The notes below the pieces were generated by a model. The model was not told where the DNA came from. It saw only the letters and a program-made list of their open reading frames with translations, and did no database searches. A stretch of 58,470 nucleotides of DNA from Oscillospiraceae bacterium (GTDB taxonomy: Bacteria > Bacillota > Clostridia > Oscillospirales > SIG530). The position numbers and the translations under genes were made by a program. The DNA is taken from NCBI GenBank assembly GCA_015067075.1, contig SVND01000006.1, forward strand, positions 1 to 58,470, in the 5' to 3' direction. This document shows, in pieces, positions 57,062-58,470 of this stretch (its first letter is position 1; each line of letters opens with the position of its first letter).

Positions 57062-58129
57062 TTGATACTTGATATCCTTGTGGCAATATTGCTTTTCGGC
57101 TTCATGATTTTTATCCATGAATTCGGTCACTATATTACCGCAAAAATGTTTGGCGTCACTGTCCACGAATTTGCAGTGGGCATGGGACCCGCTATTTTCA
57201 AGAAAAAAATAAAGGAAACGACATATTCCCTTCGCATTCTTCCCCTCGGCGGTTATACCGCCATGGCAGAGGACGAGGAGGACAACGACGACCCCAACGG
57301 CTTTAATAAAAAAAGCTGGTGGAAAAGATTTATTATCCTTTTCGCAGGCTCTTTTATGAATCTTCTTTGCGGTCTGATAGTCGTAATGATAATGCTTTTG
57401 ACAAACGGCTCCGACCTTGTCGGTACACCGACCATCCACAGTTTCCGTGAAAACGCTGTTTCCTGTGAAACGGGGCTTATGGCAGGTGATACAGTCGTAA
57501 GCGTCAACGGCTACCGCGTTCTTATCTATTCAGATATTGCTTTTGCCGTCTCCTTGGAAAATCAAGAAAGCTACACCATTGTCGTAGACCGTAAAAACGA
57601 AAGCGGTAAAACGGAAAGGCTTACTCTTGAAAACGTCCGCTTTCCGCGTACGACGATTGAGGATGGCGGTGACAAGCTTTACTCCTATCCCGACATTATA
57701 TATTTAGGTGTGCCGAAAAATATCGGCAACATCATAACCTCGACCTTCGGTGAAACTATCTCCGTCGTGCGTACGGTATACAAATCTCTTTTGTATATGA
57801 TCACGGGCAAGGTGGATTTTGCTGAAGTATCGGGTCCCGTCGGCATAACGGAAGCCGTAGGTGAAGCTGTGCAGACCGCGCGGAAAACTCACGATTTCAC
57901 TATGGTCTTTTCCCTTTTCAAGATGCTGACCATAAATCTCGGCGTTATGAATCTTCTTCCCATTCCCGCTCTCGACGGCGGACGCATACTTTTCGTGCTT
58001 GTGGAGGCCGTTATTCGTAAGCCCATCAATAAAAAATACGAGGGGATCATTCACCTTGTCGGCATGGCGTTGTTGTTGATACTAATGGCCGTCGTTGCCG
58101 TAAACGACCTTATCAAAATTTTTTCCTGA
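57062..58129 (+). CDS. rseP: RIP metalloprotease RseP (site-2 protease)
   Basis: A 355-residue intramembrane zinc protease. The active-site HExxH is in FIHEFGHYITAK near residue 19, and the third ligand is in NLLPIPALDGGRIL near 300. One PDZ domain lies between (about 120-210). It cleaves membrane-bound anti-sigma factors or remnant signal peptides. The start is TTG 57062, with AGGAGTG before it. The usual upstream neighbour dxr is absent, replaced by dapB, while ispG follows in the usual place. Confidence 0.93.
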   Translation: MILDILVAILLFGFMIFIHEFGHYITAKMFGVTVHEFAVGMGPAIFKKKIKETTYSLRILPLGGYTAMAEDEEDNDDPNGFNKKSWWKRFIILFAGSFMNLLCGLIVVMIMLLTNGSDLVGTPTIHSFRENAVSCETGLMAGDTVVSVNGYRVLIYSDIAFAVSLENQESYTIVVDRKNESGKTERLTLENVRFPRTTIEDGGDKLYSYPDIIYLGVPKNIGNIITSTFGETISVVRTVYKSLLYMITGKVDFAEVSGPVGITEAVGEAVQTARKTHDFTMVFSLFKMLTINLGVMNLLPIPALDGGRILFVLVEAVIRKPINKKYEGIIHLVGMALLLILMAVVAVNDLIKIFS

Positions 58130-58154
58130 CGTATTTTCATCCGCTAAAACAACC

Positions 58155-58184
58155 AAGCTCCGCGCTTTTTTTGCCGCGGAGCTT
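58155..58184. other. Hairpin between rseP and ispG
   Basis: AAGCTCCGCG (58155-58164) pairs with CGCGGAGCTT (58175-58184) across a T-rich loop. No T-run follows, so it is a weak terminator at best. A smaller AAGCTG/CAGCTT hairpin follows at about 58195-58211. Confidence 0.55.
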
Positions 58185-58231
58185 AAACATTCGTAAGCTG
58201 TTTTTCAGCTTTAAATCAGAGAGGCATTGAT

Positions 58232-58470
58232 ATGAACAGACGACTTTCAAGAGAAATAAAAATACGCGATCTGGTTATCGGCGCCGGCGCACCCGTTGCC
58301 GTGCAAACCATGAGCAACGTGCCAATGACGGACAGCGATGCCGTTTTAACTCAGATAAAAGCTATGCAAGCTGCAGGCGCAAAGCTCGTTCGCGTTTCCG
58401 TACCGGACAAAACAGCCGTGCAAACACTTGCCGAGCTTCGCAAAAAAACAGATATGCCTCTTTGCGCCGA
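58232..58470 (+). CDS. ispG: 4-hydroxy-3-methylbut-2-en-1-yl diphosphate synthase IspG (partial, runs off the right edge)
   Basis: The first 79 codons of IspG (GcpE), the iron-sulfur enzyme of the MEP isoprenoid pathway. The N-terminus has the family block APVAVQTMSNVPMTD, with the TIM-barrel continuation AGAKLVRVSVPD. The catalytic Fe-S cysteines lie beyond the window. GAGG is nine bases upstream of the ATG. Its position after rseP is usual in Bacillota. Confidence 0.94.
   Translation, partial: MNRRLSREIKIRDLVIGAGAPVAVQTMSNVPMTDSDAVLTQIKAMQAAGAKLVRVSVPDKTAVQTLAELRKKTDMPLCA

Noticed and set aside
1-58470. CRISPR arrays, insertion sequences, prophage, replication origin
   Set aside because: No regularly spaced repeats, transposase or integrase motifs, phage structural genes or DnaA-box clusters were seen on either strand.

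Overview
This window looks like chromosome from an anaerobic, low-to-moderate GC Bacillota, probably an uncultured gut-type member of the Clostridia. The signs are three glycyl radical enzymes and a flavodiiron protein (anaerobic life), an ECF transporter module next to truA, a ClpE-like zinc-finger Clp ATPase, SLH-domain surface protein plus a CsaB-type pyruvyl transferase (Gram-positive S-layer-style wall), AGGAGG-type ribosome binding sites and textbook TTGACA/TATAAT promoters. No phage, plasmid, CRISPR or intact insertion sequence was seen. Taxonomy is inference from gene content only.

Layout. 1-1090: non-coding, built from a direct repeat of about 381 bp in two copies plus two small MITE-like repeats. 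1096-2385: secreted SLH protein with its own promoter. 2579-13919: a long minus-strand housekeeping run (lgt, gpmI, pgsA, clp ATPase, mtlD, tsaD, gtrA, GT2 glycosyltransferase, CPBP protease, CDF transporter), closely spaced and closed by a terminator. 14157-22065: a plus-strand run (rRNA-methyltransferase-like protein, ecfA1-ecfA2-ecfT, truA, DUF5711-like, CvpA, LacI regulator, SGNH hydrolase). 22119-26918: a complete branched-chain amino acid ABC transporter (livJHMGF). 27138-38565: an accessory, catabolic/surface region with two tandem paralogous glycyl radical enzymes, a membrane-anchored GDPD protein, an orphan sugar-type solute-binding lipoprotein, a divergent esterase-like hydrolase and a secreted Pro-Thr repeat protein. 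38724-42756: purE-purM-purN and a four-module flavodiiron protein. 42801-45961: a third glycyl radical enzyme divergent from an AraC regulator. 46058-46218: abutting tRNA-Thr and tRNA-Tyr. 46283-47142: a small AT-rich patch with an unknown protein and possible gene remnants. 47308-48414: pyrophosphatase and a YgjV-like membrane protein. 48499-53953: a minus-strand cell-surface glycan cluster (MFS, GT4-CsaB fusion, glycosyltransferase, stand-alone FakA-type middle domain, acetyltransferase). 54206-58470: asd-dapA-dapB, rseP and the start of ispG.

The most interesting result is regulatory. Four promoters in the accessory region, those of glycyl radical enzyme 1, glycyl radical enzyme 2, the solute-binding lipoprotein and the esterase, share the same architecture: two direct half-sites with a TTTGTGC/TTTGTCC core, exactly 19 bp apart, the promoter-proximal one ending one base before a TTTACA-like -35 box, then a 17 bp spacer and TATAAT. 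A reversed, 18-bp-spaced version lies upstream of the SLH protein promoter. This is what a class II AraC-type activator regulon would look like, and it ties together genes that are not in one operon. The glycyl radical enzymes carry Cys-x-Glu rather than the Cys-Cys of pyruvate formate-lyase, so they are probably eliminase or lyase type enzymes of unknown substrate, and no radical-SAM activase is encoded in the window. A coherent but uncharacterised pathway (bind or import a substrate, de-esterify it, process it with a radical enzyme) is a reasonable hypothesis and no more than that.
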